A stretch of 64,000 nt of DNA from Amphibalanus amphitrite (GCF_019059575.1 NW_024881854.1:62001-126000); one strand, 5' to 3'; positions 10,321-23,300 are shown, counted from the first letter of the stretch. The notes: generated by a model from the sequence alone, not told the origin. Made by a program: numbers and translations.

Positions 10321-13300
10321 TATTACAGAAATTGTTTTGACGTCACTGGTGGTATACCACCATCTCTTGACTCTGCAGTGTTGGTTCCTATATGAACCAA
10401 CACTGCAGAGTCAAGAGATTTTCGATGAATTAGACTCCGAATCAAGCTCCGGCTTCCAATATCGACTCCGACTCCGACTACGGCCAGAACTGTCGACTCC
10501 AACGGACTCCGACTCTGATTCCGTAACCCTGCCCCTGGTGTAGGTTCAGTGATTTGAATCAATGCCCCGAGTGACGTCATGTGTGAGCTAGCCATGGCTG
10601 GTCCGCTACGAAGATGAAATAGGCAATAGCCCAATCAGTAGGCTGCACTGTCAATTTGCGGACGAAATCGAAGATTTGCGGAAAAAATGCGAGACGAAGA
10701 AATGCGGGGACGAAGAAATGTGCGGACGAAGAGATGCGAGACGAAAAAATACGGAGACGAAGAAATGCGAGACGAAGAAATGCGAGACGAAGACATGCAA
10801 GACGAATACATGCGAGGCGAAGAAATGCGAGACGAAGAAATGCGAGACGAAGAAGTGCGAGACGAAGAAATGCGAGACAAAGAAATGCGCGGACGAAGAA
10901 ATGCGGAGACGAAGAAATGCTCGGACGAAGAAATGCGAGACGAGGAAATGCGAGACGAAGAAATGCAAGACGAAGAAAGGCGGAGACGAAGAAAGGCGGA
11001 GACGAAGAAATGCTCGGACGAAGAAATGCGAGACGAAGAAATGCGAGACGAAGAAATGCGAGACGAAGAAATGCGAGACGAAGAAATGCAAGACGAAGAA
11101 AGGCGGAGACGAAGAAATGCGCGGACGAAGAAATGCGCGGACGAAGTTTTGCGGACGAAGAATTGCGCGACGAAGAAATGCCATGCGAAGATTTGTACGG
11201 ATACGCTGCGGTATCAATTGATTTTCGGTGACCCAGACTCCGACTCCAGCTCCGGCTTCCAAAGTCGACTCCGACTCTGACTCCGGCCACAACTGTCAAC
11301 TCCACCCGACTCTGACTCTGACTCTGTAACCCTGGTGCGAACCACAGCTCAGGTCCAGTGGTTTGAGTCAATGCCCGGCCAATCAGCAAGCTGCATTGTC
11401 GTGTGACGTCATTTGTGTTCTAGCCATGCCGGTCCGCCACGAAGATGAAATAGCTCGACCTTGCAGGAAAACCGTTAGGAAAGCCGTTGACTTCAGTTGC
11501 CGGAAGTGTGCCCACGTGGGTGCGTGTGGTGTGAGCGGGGAGAGGAACTTATTTGAATTAACGCGCTTGTAATGTCGCCAAACGTTGTTTAAAGTGTATA
11601 GATTTACTTCAAGTGATAGTGCTTTAACGATAAACTTCAGATTTTATTTGTAGTTAGCTCAACATGCGTATTTAAATAACGAGGCGCTGCACTCGGCGAA
11701 ATTTTGAAGTACACTGAAAAAAATAATGACACCTAAAAGGGGTGTTTTTTGAAGCGTACCAAAAACGCGCAGTTTTCTGGAGTCCGATTACACCCGGAAT
11801 CAGACACTTTCTAGGGTATTATGACACTGGTTGAGGGTGTATTTTTATACCGTACGGCGTCAAATGATTCCCGGAATCATACGCCTTATGGAATAAAAAT
11901 ACACCTCAAATCAGAGTCATAATACTCTAGGAAGTGTCTGATTCCGGGTGTAATCTGACTCCTGGAAACTGCGCGTTTTTGGTACGCTTCAGAAAACACC
12001 CCTTTTAGGTGTCACTTCAGGGAGTAATCGGATTTTGAGGGTGTATTTTGAACCCACACGGTGTATGATTCCGGGAATCATTTGACGACATGTGGTATAA
12101 AATACACTCCCAACCAGAGTCAGATTACCTCGGGGGGGGGGGGGAGGGGTCTGATTCCGGGTGTAATCGGACTCCTGGAAACTGCGCGTTTTTGGTACGC
12201 TTCAAAAAACACCCCTCGTATGTACGAGGGCACGAAATGTATGGCAAAATCTAATGAAAACTTATCGTAAGGCTCATGGGTCCGTGACTTCATTCACCGT
12301 AAGGAATTACTCACATTTCAACAATGTTCCATCAACCAGTGATTATTGCTACTTAGGTAGAGTTATTCTGCAGCTTAATGACATAAAAACTTACCTCCGT
12401 CTCCATGGTGCGTTGCTATCTTGTCCTACTTCAAAATTTCGCCGAGTGCAGGGCGCCTCGTTATTTAAATACGCATGTTGAGCAAACTACAAATAAAATC
12501 TGAAGTTTATCGTTAAAGCACTATCACTTGAAGTAAATCTACACTTTAAACAACGTTTGGCGACATTACAAGCGCGTTAATTCAAATAAGTTCCTCTCCC
12601 CGCTCACACCACACGCACCCACGTGGGCACACTTCCGGCAACTGAAGTCAACGGCTTTCCTAACGGTTTTCCTGCAAGGTCGAGCTATTTCATCTTCGTG
12701 GCGGACCGGCATGGCTAGAACACAAATGACGTCACACGACAATGCAGCTTGCTGATTGGCCGGGCATTGACTCAAACCACTGGACCTGAGCTGTGGTTCG
12801 CACCAGGGTTACAGAGTCAGAGTCAGAGTCGGGTGGAGTTGACAGTTGTGGCCGGAGTCAGAGACGGAGTCGACTTTGGAAGCCGGAGCTGGAGTCGGAG
12901 TCTGAGTCACCGAAAATCAATTGATACCGCACCGCAGCGTATCCGGACAAATCTTTGCATGGCATTTCTTCGTCGCGCAATTCTTCGTCCGCAAAACTTG
13001 GTCCGCGCATTTCTTCGTCCGCGCATTTCTTCGTCTCCGCCTTTCTTCGTCTTGCATTTCTTCGTCTCGCATTTCTTCGTCTCGCATTTCTTCGTCCGAG
13101 CATTTCTTCGTCTCCGCATTTCTTCGTCCGCGGATTTTTTTTGTCTCGCATTTCTTCGTCTCGCATTTCTTCGTCTCGCATTTCTTCGTCTCGCATTTCT
13201 TCGTCTCGCATTTCTTCGTCTCGCATTTCTTCGCCTCGCATGTCTTCGTCTTGCATGTCTTCGTCTCGCATTTCTTCGTCTCGCATTTCTTCGTCTCCGT

Positions 13301-13762
13301 ATTTTTTTCGTCTCGCATTTCTTCGTCCGCACATTTCTTCGTCCCCGCATTTCTTCGTCTCGCATTTTTTCCGCAAATCTTCGATTTCGTCCGCAAATTG
13401 ACAGTGCAGCCTACTGATTGGGCTATTGCCTATTTCATCTTCGTAGCGGACCAGCCATGGCTAGCTCACACATGACGTCACTCGGGGCATTAAGATTCAA
13501 ATCACTGAACCTACAACAGGGTTACGGAATCAGAGTCGGAGTCCGTTGGAGTCGACAGTTCTGGCCGTAGTCGGAGTCGGTTGGAAACGACAGTTCTGGC
13601 CGTAGTCGGAGTCGGAGTCGATATTGGAAGCCGGAGCTGGATTCGGAGTCTGATTCACCGAAAATCTCTTGACTCTGCAGTGTTGGTTCATATAGGAACC
13701 AACGCTGCAGAGTCAAGAGATGGTGGTATACCACCAGTGACGTCAAAACAATTTCTGTAATA
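10321..13762. mobile_element. Foldback-type element with 1.35-kb inverted arms
   Basis: The left arm (10,321-11,699) is the inverted counterpart of the right arm (12,430-13,762), around a 0.73-kb core. Each arm carries, from outside in, TATTACAGAAATTG, a 26-bp-arm hairpin (10,362-10,419; 13,664-13,721), GACTCC repeats, a 15-bp minisatellite of about 0.4-0.5 kb, more GACTCC repeats, and a region with CCAATCAG and TGACGTCA. The arms differ in minisatellite length and in scattered bases. Long inverted arms made of short tandem repeats are the layout of Drosophila Foldback-type elements. No transposase was found and no target duplication is evident. Confidence 0.7.
11700..12428. repeat. Core of the foldback element (block P)
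   Basis: The core begins TACACTGAAAAAAATAATG. It holds three copies, in alternating orientation, of a roughly 65-bp module running from GGGGTGTTTTTTGAAGCG to the GTGTAATC/GGATTACACC region (11,736-11,803, 11,935-12,005, 12,148-12,217). GGAATCATTTGACG-type palindromes and a poly-G run at 12,133 lie between. The same core lies in the same orientation at 26,475-27,202. No gene is seen. Confidence 0.75.
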
Positions 13763-14232
13763 ATTTAGTTTTTTTGATACTATCATGTGGAGTTTTTGAA
13801 CCCTATGGGTGTCATTTCACTCAGTTGAGCGTTTTCGTAATCCGTGACTCGCTTATTAGGTGTAATTTGACCCTCAGTGGTGCCATAATATTCCGGTGTC
13901 ATTTGAACCCAATGGGGCTCAAATGACACCGGAATATTATGACACTACCGAGGGTCAAATTACACTCAATAAGTCATTTGAACGGAATATTATAACACCA
14001 CTGAGGATCAAATTACACCTAATAAGGGAGTCACGGATTGCGAAAACGCTCAACTGTGTAAAATGACACCAATAGGATATAAAAACTCCTCATGATAGCG
14101 TCAAAAACGCTTAGATGTGTTATTTTACACTGACACCGTGCAGGATCTTTTGACACGACACCTAAAATGGGAGTCAAAATTTTGGGAGTCAAATGACCCT
14201 TGGGTATGTGATTCTGACCGAGATCAATTTAC
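13763..14232 (+). repeat. Hairpin-rich block S, copy 2
   Basis: This is the same module set as copy 1: GTGTAATTTGACCCTC and GTGTCATTTGAACCC in inverted pairs, ending at GAGATCAATTTACACTAAA where block T begins. No coding potential is seen. Confidence 0.8.
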
Positions 14233-15310
14233 ACTAAAAAACGGTGTATGGACACTGTTTTTCAGAATCGGATTACACCATGGGTGTCAGTTGATTCCCA
14301 AATAGGGGATCGTGATTCCCGGGGGGAGTAATTATTTTTCTCCGTGGGATAAGCCCTATAGGGCTTATCCCAGCCGCCGATTGAAGCTAAGTTGGGCTTT
14401 CGGCGGAGAGTGAATGTCGGAAGTGTGAATCGGAAGTAATTCATCTTTGCTCCAGTGAGAGGAGGTGTTTTGTTCACACGAGAGTGTGAACAAAATGTTT
14501 CTCGTTTTTCGTGTGCAAGGAAGCGCTGCAAAAGCGAAGAAAAGATGTTTAACGGAACCAAAATTTCGCACGGCATAGCGGCAAGGGATCCTTTAGCGAT
14601 AGGCTTCGGACTTCCAGGCCATTTTAGGCCACTCAGGGTCAGTGTGGGCTCTCAGAAGCCTGCTTAGGATCCTGAAGATCGGCGTTGGTCACCCCAAATA
14701 GTTACGTGTATGTGGTGCTTTAGGGCTTTCCGAGCCCAATGTGGGACCATCAGAAGCCAGTTTGGGCGGCGGGCGCTAAGAGACCAGGCCCAGGGTGAGC
14801 AGGGAGCCATCAAATAGCAGTGTGAACCCCGGAGGTCTGTGTCGAATCCCTAAGGACCCAACATAGGGACATAAGAAACATGTGCTGGGACCCTCAGAGG
14901 CACACCTGAGTCGTGACCCCTAAACTGCCGGCATGGGCTCAGCAAAATCTCTCGCCTCAAAAGCTCGACTGACCTATCAGAGGCCTAAGGTTCTCAGAAA
15001 TCTTTGAAAGTACCTATCCTCAAAAATCCGTGTGGCCCTTCAGAGGTCTACGCATGTGTAAGGTCCTCAAAGATCCCTGTATGGGCTCTCAGAGAATATG
15101 AACACCAGTGGGACTCTCAGAGGCCGTTTTGGGCCCTCTGAAGGCTTCTTAGAGCTCAGTGGAGCTCCTTCGGAGCCTGTGTGAAATGCAAGCAGTCATG
15201 AGCCCTGTGGCACTTGAACGGTACTTGAGTCTGTCGCAGACATTTGACGAGAGTTGAAAAGGCCCGAAGATTTAGTGTCACGCTTTGGACGCAAATTTTG
15301 TATCAGCACT
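14233..15310 (+). repeat. Block T: palindromes and CTCTGAGGGCCC minisatellite
   Basis: This holds a perfect 28-bp palindrome centred on CCCTATAGGG at 14,345-14,372, a 12-bp-arm hairpin TTTTGTTCACAC/GTGTGAACAAAA near 14,468-14,496, and a degenerate minisatellite of roughly 30-bp units (14,600-15,200) built on CTCAGAGGCC and its variants. It precedes the LINE directly and may be its 5' leader. A related minisatellite stands alone at 39,100-39,750. Confidence 0.7.
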
Positions 15311-18300
15311 TCAAAACTTATGAAAATCAGCTATAAAATGTAAAAAAGAACCAACTAGCCGCCACCGGCGACGGCGCTCTCGCGGCCTGCGGACGGTTGA
15401 CTCGAGCCCGACGCCGACATGCGATCGGACTCTGATCGCGCCGAAGAGGCTGAGCATCGCACAGACGCTGCGTGCAGCAGCAGCATCGCCCACCGACACC
15501 ACGAGACCCAACCGCTCGCTGACCATCGGACACGCCAACGTCCGATCATTGGTTCCTAAGATGGACTTGGTCCAGCAGACTTTATCCGACCACAACATCG
15601 ATGTTTTGTGCTTAACTGAGACGTGGCTCTCCGACCGAGTCTCGGATAGACTTTTGGTGTTCCCCGGGTACGCGATCTTGCGCCGAGACCGACCGGCCCG
15701 ACGGGGCCGGGGCCGACCTGCGGCGGGCGGTGGCGTCGGTGGTGGCGTCGGTGGCGGCGTCGCCGTCCTCTACCGGGAGAACCTGACCTGCACCATCCTG
15801 CCCATCGACAGCGACAGCTCGTCCTGCGAGTCACTCTAGGTGTCCGTCGGCGGCGGCGGGCGGCGCTCCGTCACCGTGGGCGTCGTCTACCGACCGCCGT
15901 CTCAGCCGACAGCAGACGGACTGGACCGACTTCACCATCAGCTGGAGGCTGCCATCGCCACCGACCGATCCGTGTTCTGCCTGGGTGATTTTAATGTTAA
16001 CCTTTTGTCTCTCTCTGCGCCAGGTACACGCCAATATCTAGCAATGTTAAATGATCTATGCCTCGCTCAACTCGTTCGCTCTCCCACTCACTTTGATCCG
16101 CCCGCACTTCTCGATCATATTGTTACTAATGTACCCGACCTGAATAACGCTGTAACGGTGCCCTCGGTGCCAATAGCTGACCACCTGACAGTCCTGGTGC
16201 GTGTGCCTTTTTGCCGTGCCAAACCTGACAGAAAACCGTTCACTGCTCGCCCCTGGCGCAAGGTGAACTGGGACGCTCTCAGTTTATACCTGTTGGAGGG
16301 AGGCCGACTGGGCCCCGTTGTACCGGGCGGCGGGGATTGACGCCAAGCTGGAGGTGTTCATGAGCGTGTGGGCCGCAGCTATCGATGTGTTCTGCCCTCT
16401 GAAAACGGTGACTCCCCGTCGGCCCCACTGTCCTTGGCTTGAGAACAACCATGAACTTAGACAGCTGATGTCCGAGCGCGATCAGGCGTACCGGGACTGG
16501 CGAGCTTATGGTGTAAATGCTGATTTGTTATCTTACCGACGTCTCCGGAACCGAGTTAAGAGTTTTTTGGCTTTGGCCCAGCGCGAATTTTTATGTTCTT
16601 CTATGCTGTCAGATCGTGCGAGTTTTTGGCGCAACATTCGTAATCTTGCTTTGCGACCTGACAAAAGTAGAGCGTCTGATGTTTTCACCGTGGACAAGGC
16701 AGACGAATTTAACCGTGAATTCGCGTCAGTCGGTGAGCGCCTCGCTAATGAGCTGAGGGAGAATGGCTGCAATGAGGAGGCACCATCACCCAGGCCACCC
16801 CGCGTCACCTCCGCGGAACTCGTGCTACAGCCTGTAACGCTACCCGAGCTGTCAAACTCGCTCAATGAACTGTCATCATCGCGAGCGGTTGGAGTCGATG
16901 GCATGCCGCTGTTCGCGATTCGAAACTGTTTTGCTGTTCTCGCGCCCATTTTACTTCATCTCATTAATGTGTCCATTGTATCCAAAGTGTTTCCGGCCGC
17001 ATGGAAAATGGCGTCCGTTGTTCCCATTCACAAGTCAGGCTCGCGCGACTCGCCATGTAATTTTAGACCCATCGCAATTTTACCTGCACTTTCGAAACTA
17101 TGTGAAAAAGTGGTTTGTAAACAGCTTTCAGATTATTTTACTCACCATGATTTGTTCTCTGCGTCTCAATATGCATACCGATCATGTCATTCGACGGAAG
17201 ACGCCGTGACTGATGTTATAGAGTGGATGACCCGTCGTGTTGACACTGGTCATATTGTCGCTGTCACCTCGATAGACCTAAGTAAGGCTTTTGACACTGT
17301 TGATCACGATGTTCTCGTGACCAAGCTTCAGTGGCACGGTGTCGATCCGACGTGGTTTGCGAGCTACCTCGACGGGCGGCAGCAGATGGTAAAGGGTGGT
17401 TCCCTTTTTCTTCCCATAACCTTTGGCGTCCCGCAGGGATCCCTAATCGGCCCTATCCTTTTCAGCGTTTTCACAAATGACCTTCCGTCCCATATCCCAC
17501 ACGGCCATGTAGTGTGCTACGCTGATGACACCCAGCTTCTGGATTCAGCTCACCCTGATGATTTACCCCTTCTGAAATCCAGACAGGAACATACTATCCT
17601 TACCCTTCAATCCTACTTCACAGCTAATTCCTTGAAAATGAATCCTACTAAGACTACACTCCTTCTCGTAGGCACCTCACAATCCATTAAGAAAGCAGCA
17701 TCTTTTCAATTAAACGTCAATGATTTCGTCCTTAAACCATCCCCCTTTGTTAAAATGCTTGGAGTTACCATCGACAATACCCTATCCTGGGAAGAGCACA
17801 TATCCCACGTTGTCAAAAAGTGCAATTCCATCCTTTTTTGCATTTACAAAATTAGGTATCATCTGACTCCCGATACCCGCAAACTCCTTATCCAGGCCCA
17901 CGTTTTCCCCCACATACTTTACTGTCTGTCCGTCTGGGGAGGGGCCGCTGCGTGCCGCCTGACCCGAGTCCAGAGGGTGCTCAATTTCGCCGCCAGAATC
18001 GTGAGAGGCGCGCGCCGCAGTGATAGTGCATCGCCGATTCTCGAGGCACTTGGTTGGCGCAGTGTGTCAAGCCTGGTTACCCGTCGCGATCGTATGGGCG
18101 TTTTTAGAGCCCTGCACGACCCCCGCGCTCCGGTGGCGATCCGGTCTCTGTTCGTGGCACGCAGTAGCGTGAGTGAGCGCGCGACTCGGTCCAGTGTCGC
18201 CGGAGCGCTCCAGCTGCCTGGATTTCGCCTCTCCATGTCGCGACGTGCGTTCTCGTACAGGGCCGCCTCCGCTTGGAATAGCCTGCCGTCATATCCATCT

Positions 18301-18530
18301 CCGGCTGCAGCCGCAGAACCGCTTTTATCTCTACGCTGAACAAGCATGCACCTTAGGGCGTCTTCCCCGCATTTTGTTTTTAGGGACATATTCATATAGC
18401 GTCTTTTATCAGCGTCACATGCTTTCGCATATTTTAGTGTCTATATTTTAGCTTTCATGCCAATTTGTATTTTTATTATCTCACCGACGTAACCTCATCT
18501 GTGTACTTTGTCATTGACAAGAATCAAACA
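15311..18530 (+). mobile_element. CR1/L2-like LINE, copy 2
   Basis: This is a non-LTR retrotransposon with an APE endonuclease followed by a reverse transcriptase. The 3' region after the stop at 18,339 is about 190 bp and ends near GTCATTGACAAGAATCAAA without a long A-tail. The reverse transcriptase motifs (YADDTQL, GVPQGSLIGPILF, DLSKAFDTVDHD) point to the CR1/L2/Daphne assemblage; the exact clade is unresolved. No separate ORF1 with a clear domain was found upstream. Confidence 0.85.
15531..18339 (+). pseudogene. LINE ORF2: APE endonuclease plus reverse transcriptase
   Basis: The frame begins around HANVRSLVPKMDLV, then LCLTETWL (endonuclease). An in-frame TAG at 15,837-15,839 interrupts it. 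It continues with VVYRPPS, CLGDFNVNLLS, DHIVTN and ADHLTV, completing the endonuclease. A one-base shift near 16,300 moves the reading to the frame that runs to 18,339. In the 673-codon frame counted from 16,318, FRPIAIL lies near residue 248, AFDTVDH near 326, GVPQGS near 370 and YADD at 401-404. The reverse transcriptase half is uninterrupted. Two lesions would disable this copy, and the same two recur in every other copy. Confidence 0.9.
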
Positions 18531-19478
18531 TGAAGCCACGTTTGTGGGATGATTCGAAAATATACATCTGAAATTCCTGAAACTTGGAACATGGAATGAA
18601 TCACAGAGTATTGACATTTCCGAGTCTGGAGTCGGCGTCTTGACGATGTTGGCGACTGCGAGTCCGACTCTGGCTTGAACGAGTCTGACCTCACAGGCAT
18701 TCTCAGAAAGGTACCCCCCATTTTTCCCGACTCCAAAATCTCATCGGATCTGTATCGATCTCAGGGGGTGCCCGGTCCGAGGTTGGGGGGGGGCAAGCTG
18801 CCCCGCCTGCCCCCCCCCCCCGTGGCGACGCTAATGCTCAACATCATCGCAACGTAAAATACTTTTTTGTGATGTTGTGGCCTGTGGGGAAACAGTTTGC
18901 CTTGGAAAGCCCTCACTCTCCATTTCATTATGGTATGCTCAGGTATCTAATTTCCCTCTCTCTATCTTTGTTTCAGATCAAAGAGATGGGTTCAGTTTTC
19001 ACGGTGTGCTGACTTGAATTGGCATCCTGTGATTTGTGATGTGAATTATGATGCACGCACTCGCAGGTGCACGCCCGCTGCGGACACGTGTGACGTGACG
19101 GCAGCAGGCGGACGGGTTGTGAACTGTGAACTGGCTCGACCGAAAATTGTTTAAGTTATCACAGCGTGTGTAACTGACTAACATACCTATGGGGCATGGG
19201 CATACCCATTGAGCGGATAATGCGTTCGGGTGCATTATCGTGTTTGCATTTATTCCCGATATACTCTGGTGGGAGATGTGAATTGAAAACCAACTTGGTG
19301 CTACGACACCGTTTAGTAGGCATGTGGCACGTCGTTTCTCGAAGACTTCCTATCAGTCTATGTATTGTAAACATTGTGTGTCATCTTTCACCTTAGTTGT
19401 CATTTGAACCTGTGTTAAATTCTGAACCTCAGACCGGAACAGACTAGGAAATCGCACGCGAGAGCCTATTCAAATTCA

Positions 19479-19713
19479 TTAACCCTCGCCCGCACATGGG
19501 GGGGGGGGGGGTGGTTGCCACCCCCCCAGGCAGTCTTTCTGCTCTGCACTCAACATTTTTAGAGCTAGAAGGCTGATTTTTCGTATAGCTGCTCGTCTAT
19601 CCTTTCTTGATGTCCACTGAAAATTTCAAGTTTTTGTGATTTTTGGTTTCGGAGATATGACCTTGTTTTTCAGGTCATGTCATGACCCAAATGGCCAATT
19701 CTCAACATTTTGC
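19479..19713. mobile_element. TTAA MITE, left end
   Basis: TTAACCCTCGCCCGCACATG is followed by a poly-G, TGGTTGCCA, poly-C hairpin and by TTCAGGTCATGTCATGACC. The element runs into an AT microsatellite and no right end follows. An apparently identical copy starts at 32,942. Confidence 0.65.
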
Positions 19714-19780
<67 letters not shown>

Positions 19781-19787
19781 TATATAA
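19714..19787. repeat. AT microsatellite
   Basis: This is an uninterrupted TA dinucleotide run of about 70 bp with one C interruption near its 3' end. It marks the place where this locus and the related one at 33,177 stop matching. Confidence 0.9.
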
Positions 19788-20319
19788 ATTCAAACTATTT
19801 TCTCTGTTTTGCATACTTGCCTTGTCTTCGTGCTTTGTTGATACCTATCACGGGGTCAGCAGATCGCTCTTCTCCAGGTCTGACCGTCCGACGTCCTGGC
19901 CCTCAATGCCAGTCCTGTGCCTGTCGATACCCTGCGCGGTGCTCGTGACTCTGCAGTCGATAGGGTATCTATTGCACCCGATAAGATACCAGTGTAGCGA
20001 CCGGCACACACCGTGAAACACCTCAGGCGATAAACACGAGGTCAACGGGGGGGGGGGGCCTGGACACTTGGTGATCATGAATACCTGGTTCAGACCGAGC
20101 TATGAGGAATTGAAATGGTGATTGAGTGAGTTCTGGCTTCAGCCGTCGGCTAATGGTTGTCAGCTGTTTAGTCAGTTGTCTGACACACACAAAACCTGAT
20201 ACCAGCCGTCGGCTGATGATTGTCAGCTGTTTAGTCAGTTGTCTGACACACACACACAACAGCTAACACCAGCCGTCGGCTGATAAATGTCGTCTGCTGC
20301 GGCTGATAACAATGGCTGA

Positions 20320-23300
20320 AGTTTCAGGAATTTCAGATGTATATTTTCGAATCATCCCACAAACGTGGCTTCATGTTTGATTCTTGTCAATGACAAAGTA
20401 CACAGATGAGGTTACGTCGGTGAGATAATAAAAATACAAATTGGCATGAAAGCTAAAATATAGACACTAAAATATGCGAAAGCATGTGACGCTGATAAAA
20501 GACGCTATATGAATATGTCCCTAAAAACAAAATGCGGGGAAGACGCCCTAAGGTGCATGCTTGTTCAGCGTAGAGATAAAAGCGGTTCTGCGGCTGCAGC
20601 CGGAGATGGATATGACGGCAGGCTATTCCAAGCGGAGGCGGCCCTGTACGAGAACGCACGTCGCGACATGGAGAGGCGAAATCCAGGCAGCTGGAGCGCT
20701 CCGGCGACACTGGACCGAGTCGCGCGCTCACTCACGCTACTGCGTGCCACGAACAGAGACCGGATCGCCACCGGAGCGCGGGGGTCGTGCAGGGCTCTAA
20801 AAACGCCCATACGATCGCGACGGGTAACCAGGCTTGACACACTGCGCCAACCAAGTGCCTCGAGAATCGGCGATGCACTATCACTGCGGCGCGCGCCTCT
20901 CACGATTCTGGCGGCGAAATTGAGCACCCTCTGGACTCGGGTCAGGCGGCACGCAGCGGCCCCTCCCCAGACGGACAGACAGTAAAGTATGTGGGGGAAA
21001 ACGTGGGCCTGGATAAGGAGTTTGCGGGTATCGGGAGTCAGATGATACCTAATTTTGTAAATGCAAAAAAGGATGGAATTGCACTTTTTGACAACGTGGG
21101 ATATGTGCTCTTCCCAGGATAGGGTATTGTCGATGGTAACTCCAAGCATTTTAACAAAGGGGGATGGTTTAAGGACGAAATCATTGACGTTTAATTGAAA
21201 AGATGCTGCTTTCTTAATGGATTGTGAGGTGCCTACGAGAAGGAGTGTAGTCTTAGTAGGATTCATTTTCAAGGAATTAGCTGTGAAGTAGGATTGAAGG
21301 GTAAGGATAGTATGTTCCTGTCTGGATTTCAGAAGGGGTAAATCATCAGGGTGAGCTGAATCCAGAAGCTGGGTGTCATCAGCGTAGCACACTACATGGC
21401 CGTGTGGGATATGGGACGGAAGGTCATTTGTGAAAACGCTGAAAAGGATAGGGCCGATTAGGGATCCCTGCGGGACGCCAAAGGTTATGGGAAGAAAAAG
21501 GGAACCACCCTTTACCATCTGCTGCCGCCCGTCGAGGTAGCTCGCAAACCACGTCGGATCGACACCGTGCCACTGAAGCTTGGTCACGAGAACATCGTGA
21601 TCAACAGTGTCAAAAGCCTTACTTAGGTCTATCGAGGTGACAGCGACAATATGACCAGTGTCAACACGACGGGTCATCCACTCTATAACATCAGTCACGG
21701 CGTCTTCCGTCGAATGACATGATCGGTATGCATATTGAGACGCAGAGAACAAATCATGGTGAGTAAAATAATCTGAAAGCTGTTTACAAACCACTTTTTC
21801 ACATAGTTTCGAAAGTGCAGGTAAAATTGCGATGGGTCTAAAATTACATGGCGAGTCGCGCGAGCCTGACTTGTGAATGGGAACAACGGACGCCATTTTC
21901 CATGCGGCCGGAAACACTTTGGATACAATGGACACATTAATGAGATGAAGTAAAATGGGCGCGAGAACAGCAAAACAGTTTCGAATCGCGAACAGCGGCA
22001 TGCCATCGACTCCAACCGCTCGCGATGATGACAGTTCATTGAGCGAGTTTGACAGCTCGGGTAGCGTTACAGGCTGTAGCACGAGTTCCGCGGAGGTGAC
22101 GCGGGGTGGCCTGGGTGATGGTGCCTCCTCATTGCAGCCATTCTCCCTCAGCTCATTAGCGAGGCGCTCACCGACTGACGCGAATTCACGGTTAAATTCG
22201 TCTGCCTTGTCCACGGTGAAAACATCAGACGCTCTACTTTTGTCAGGTCGCAAAGCAAGATTACGAATGTTGCGCCAAAAACTCGCACGATCTGACAGCA
22301 TAGAAGAACATAAAAATTCGCGCTGGGCCAAAGCCAAAAAACTCTTAACTCGGTTCCGGAGACGTCGGTAAGATAACAAATCAGCATTTACACCATAAGC
22401 TCGCCAGTCCCGGTACGCCTGATCGCGCTCGGACATCAGCTGTCTAAGTTCATGGTTGTTCTCAAGCCAAGGACAGTGGGGCCGACGGGGAGTCACCGTT
22501 TTCAGAGGGCAGAACACATCGATAGCTGCGGCCCACACGCTCATGAACACCTCCAGCTTGGCGTCAATCCCCGCCGCCCGGTACAACGGGGCCCAGTCGG
22601 CCTCCCTCCAACAGGTATAAACTGAGAGCGTCCCAGTTCACCTTGCGCCAGGGGCGAGCAGTGAACGGTTTTCTGTCAGGTTTGGCACGGCAAAAAGGCA
22701 CACGCACCAGGACTGTCAGGTGGTCAGCTATTGGCACCGAGGGCACCGTTACAGCGTTATTCAGGTCGGGTACATTAGTAACAATATGATCGAGAAGTGC
22801 GGGCGGATCAAAGTGAGTGGGAGAGCGAACGAGTTGAGCGAGGCATAGATCATTTAACATTGCTAGATATTGGCGTGTACCTGGCGCAGAGAGAGACAAA
22901 AGGTTAACATTAAAATCACCCAGGCAGAACACGGATCGGTCGGTGGCGATGGCAGCCTCCAGCTGATGGTGAAGTCGGTCCAGTCCGTCTGCTGTCGGCT
23001 GAGACGGCGGTCGGTAGACGACGCCCACGGTGACGGAGCGCCGCCCGCCGCCGCCGACGGACACCTAGAGTGACTCGCAGGACGAGCTGTCGCTGTCGAT
23101 GGGCAGGATGGTGCAGGTCAGGTTCTCCCGGTAGAGGACGGCGACGCCGCCACCGACGCCACCACCGACGCCACCGCCCGCCGCAGGTCGGCCCCGGCCC
23201 CGTCGGGCCGGTCGGTCTCGGCGCAAGATCGCGTACCCGGGGAACACCAAAAGTCTATCCGAGACTCGGTCGGAGAGCCACGTCTCAGTTAAGCACAAAA

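Larger units (their letters stand above)
18585..20319. other. Spacer between the inverted 6-kb arms
   Basis: This is single-copy sequence except that 19,191 to about 19,713 recurs at 32,652-33,176. It contains a G-rich/C-rich stretch near 18,785-18,820, the left end of a TTAA MITE (19,479), an AT microsatellite (19,714-19,787) and three 63-67-bp tandem units around CAGCCGTCGGCT (about 20,140-20,290). No gene is seen. Confidence 0.7.

Noticed and set aside
12749-13417. Long open frames over the 15-bp array (up to 270 codons, with RDEEM- or RLAFL-type repeats)
   Set aside because: All six frames are open because the unit is 15 bp and lacks stops. Frames on both strands are equally long, and the arm is a non-coding inverted repeat.
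15419-15559. Short frame upstream of the LINE endonuclease as ORF1
   Set aside because: It is about 46 codons with no zinc knuckle or RNA-binding motif and overlaps the endonuclease frame.
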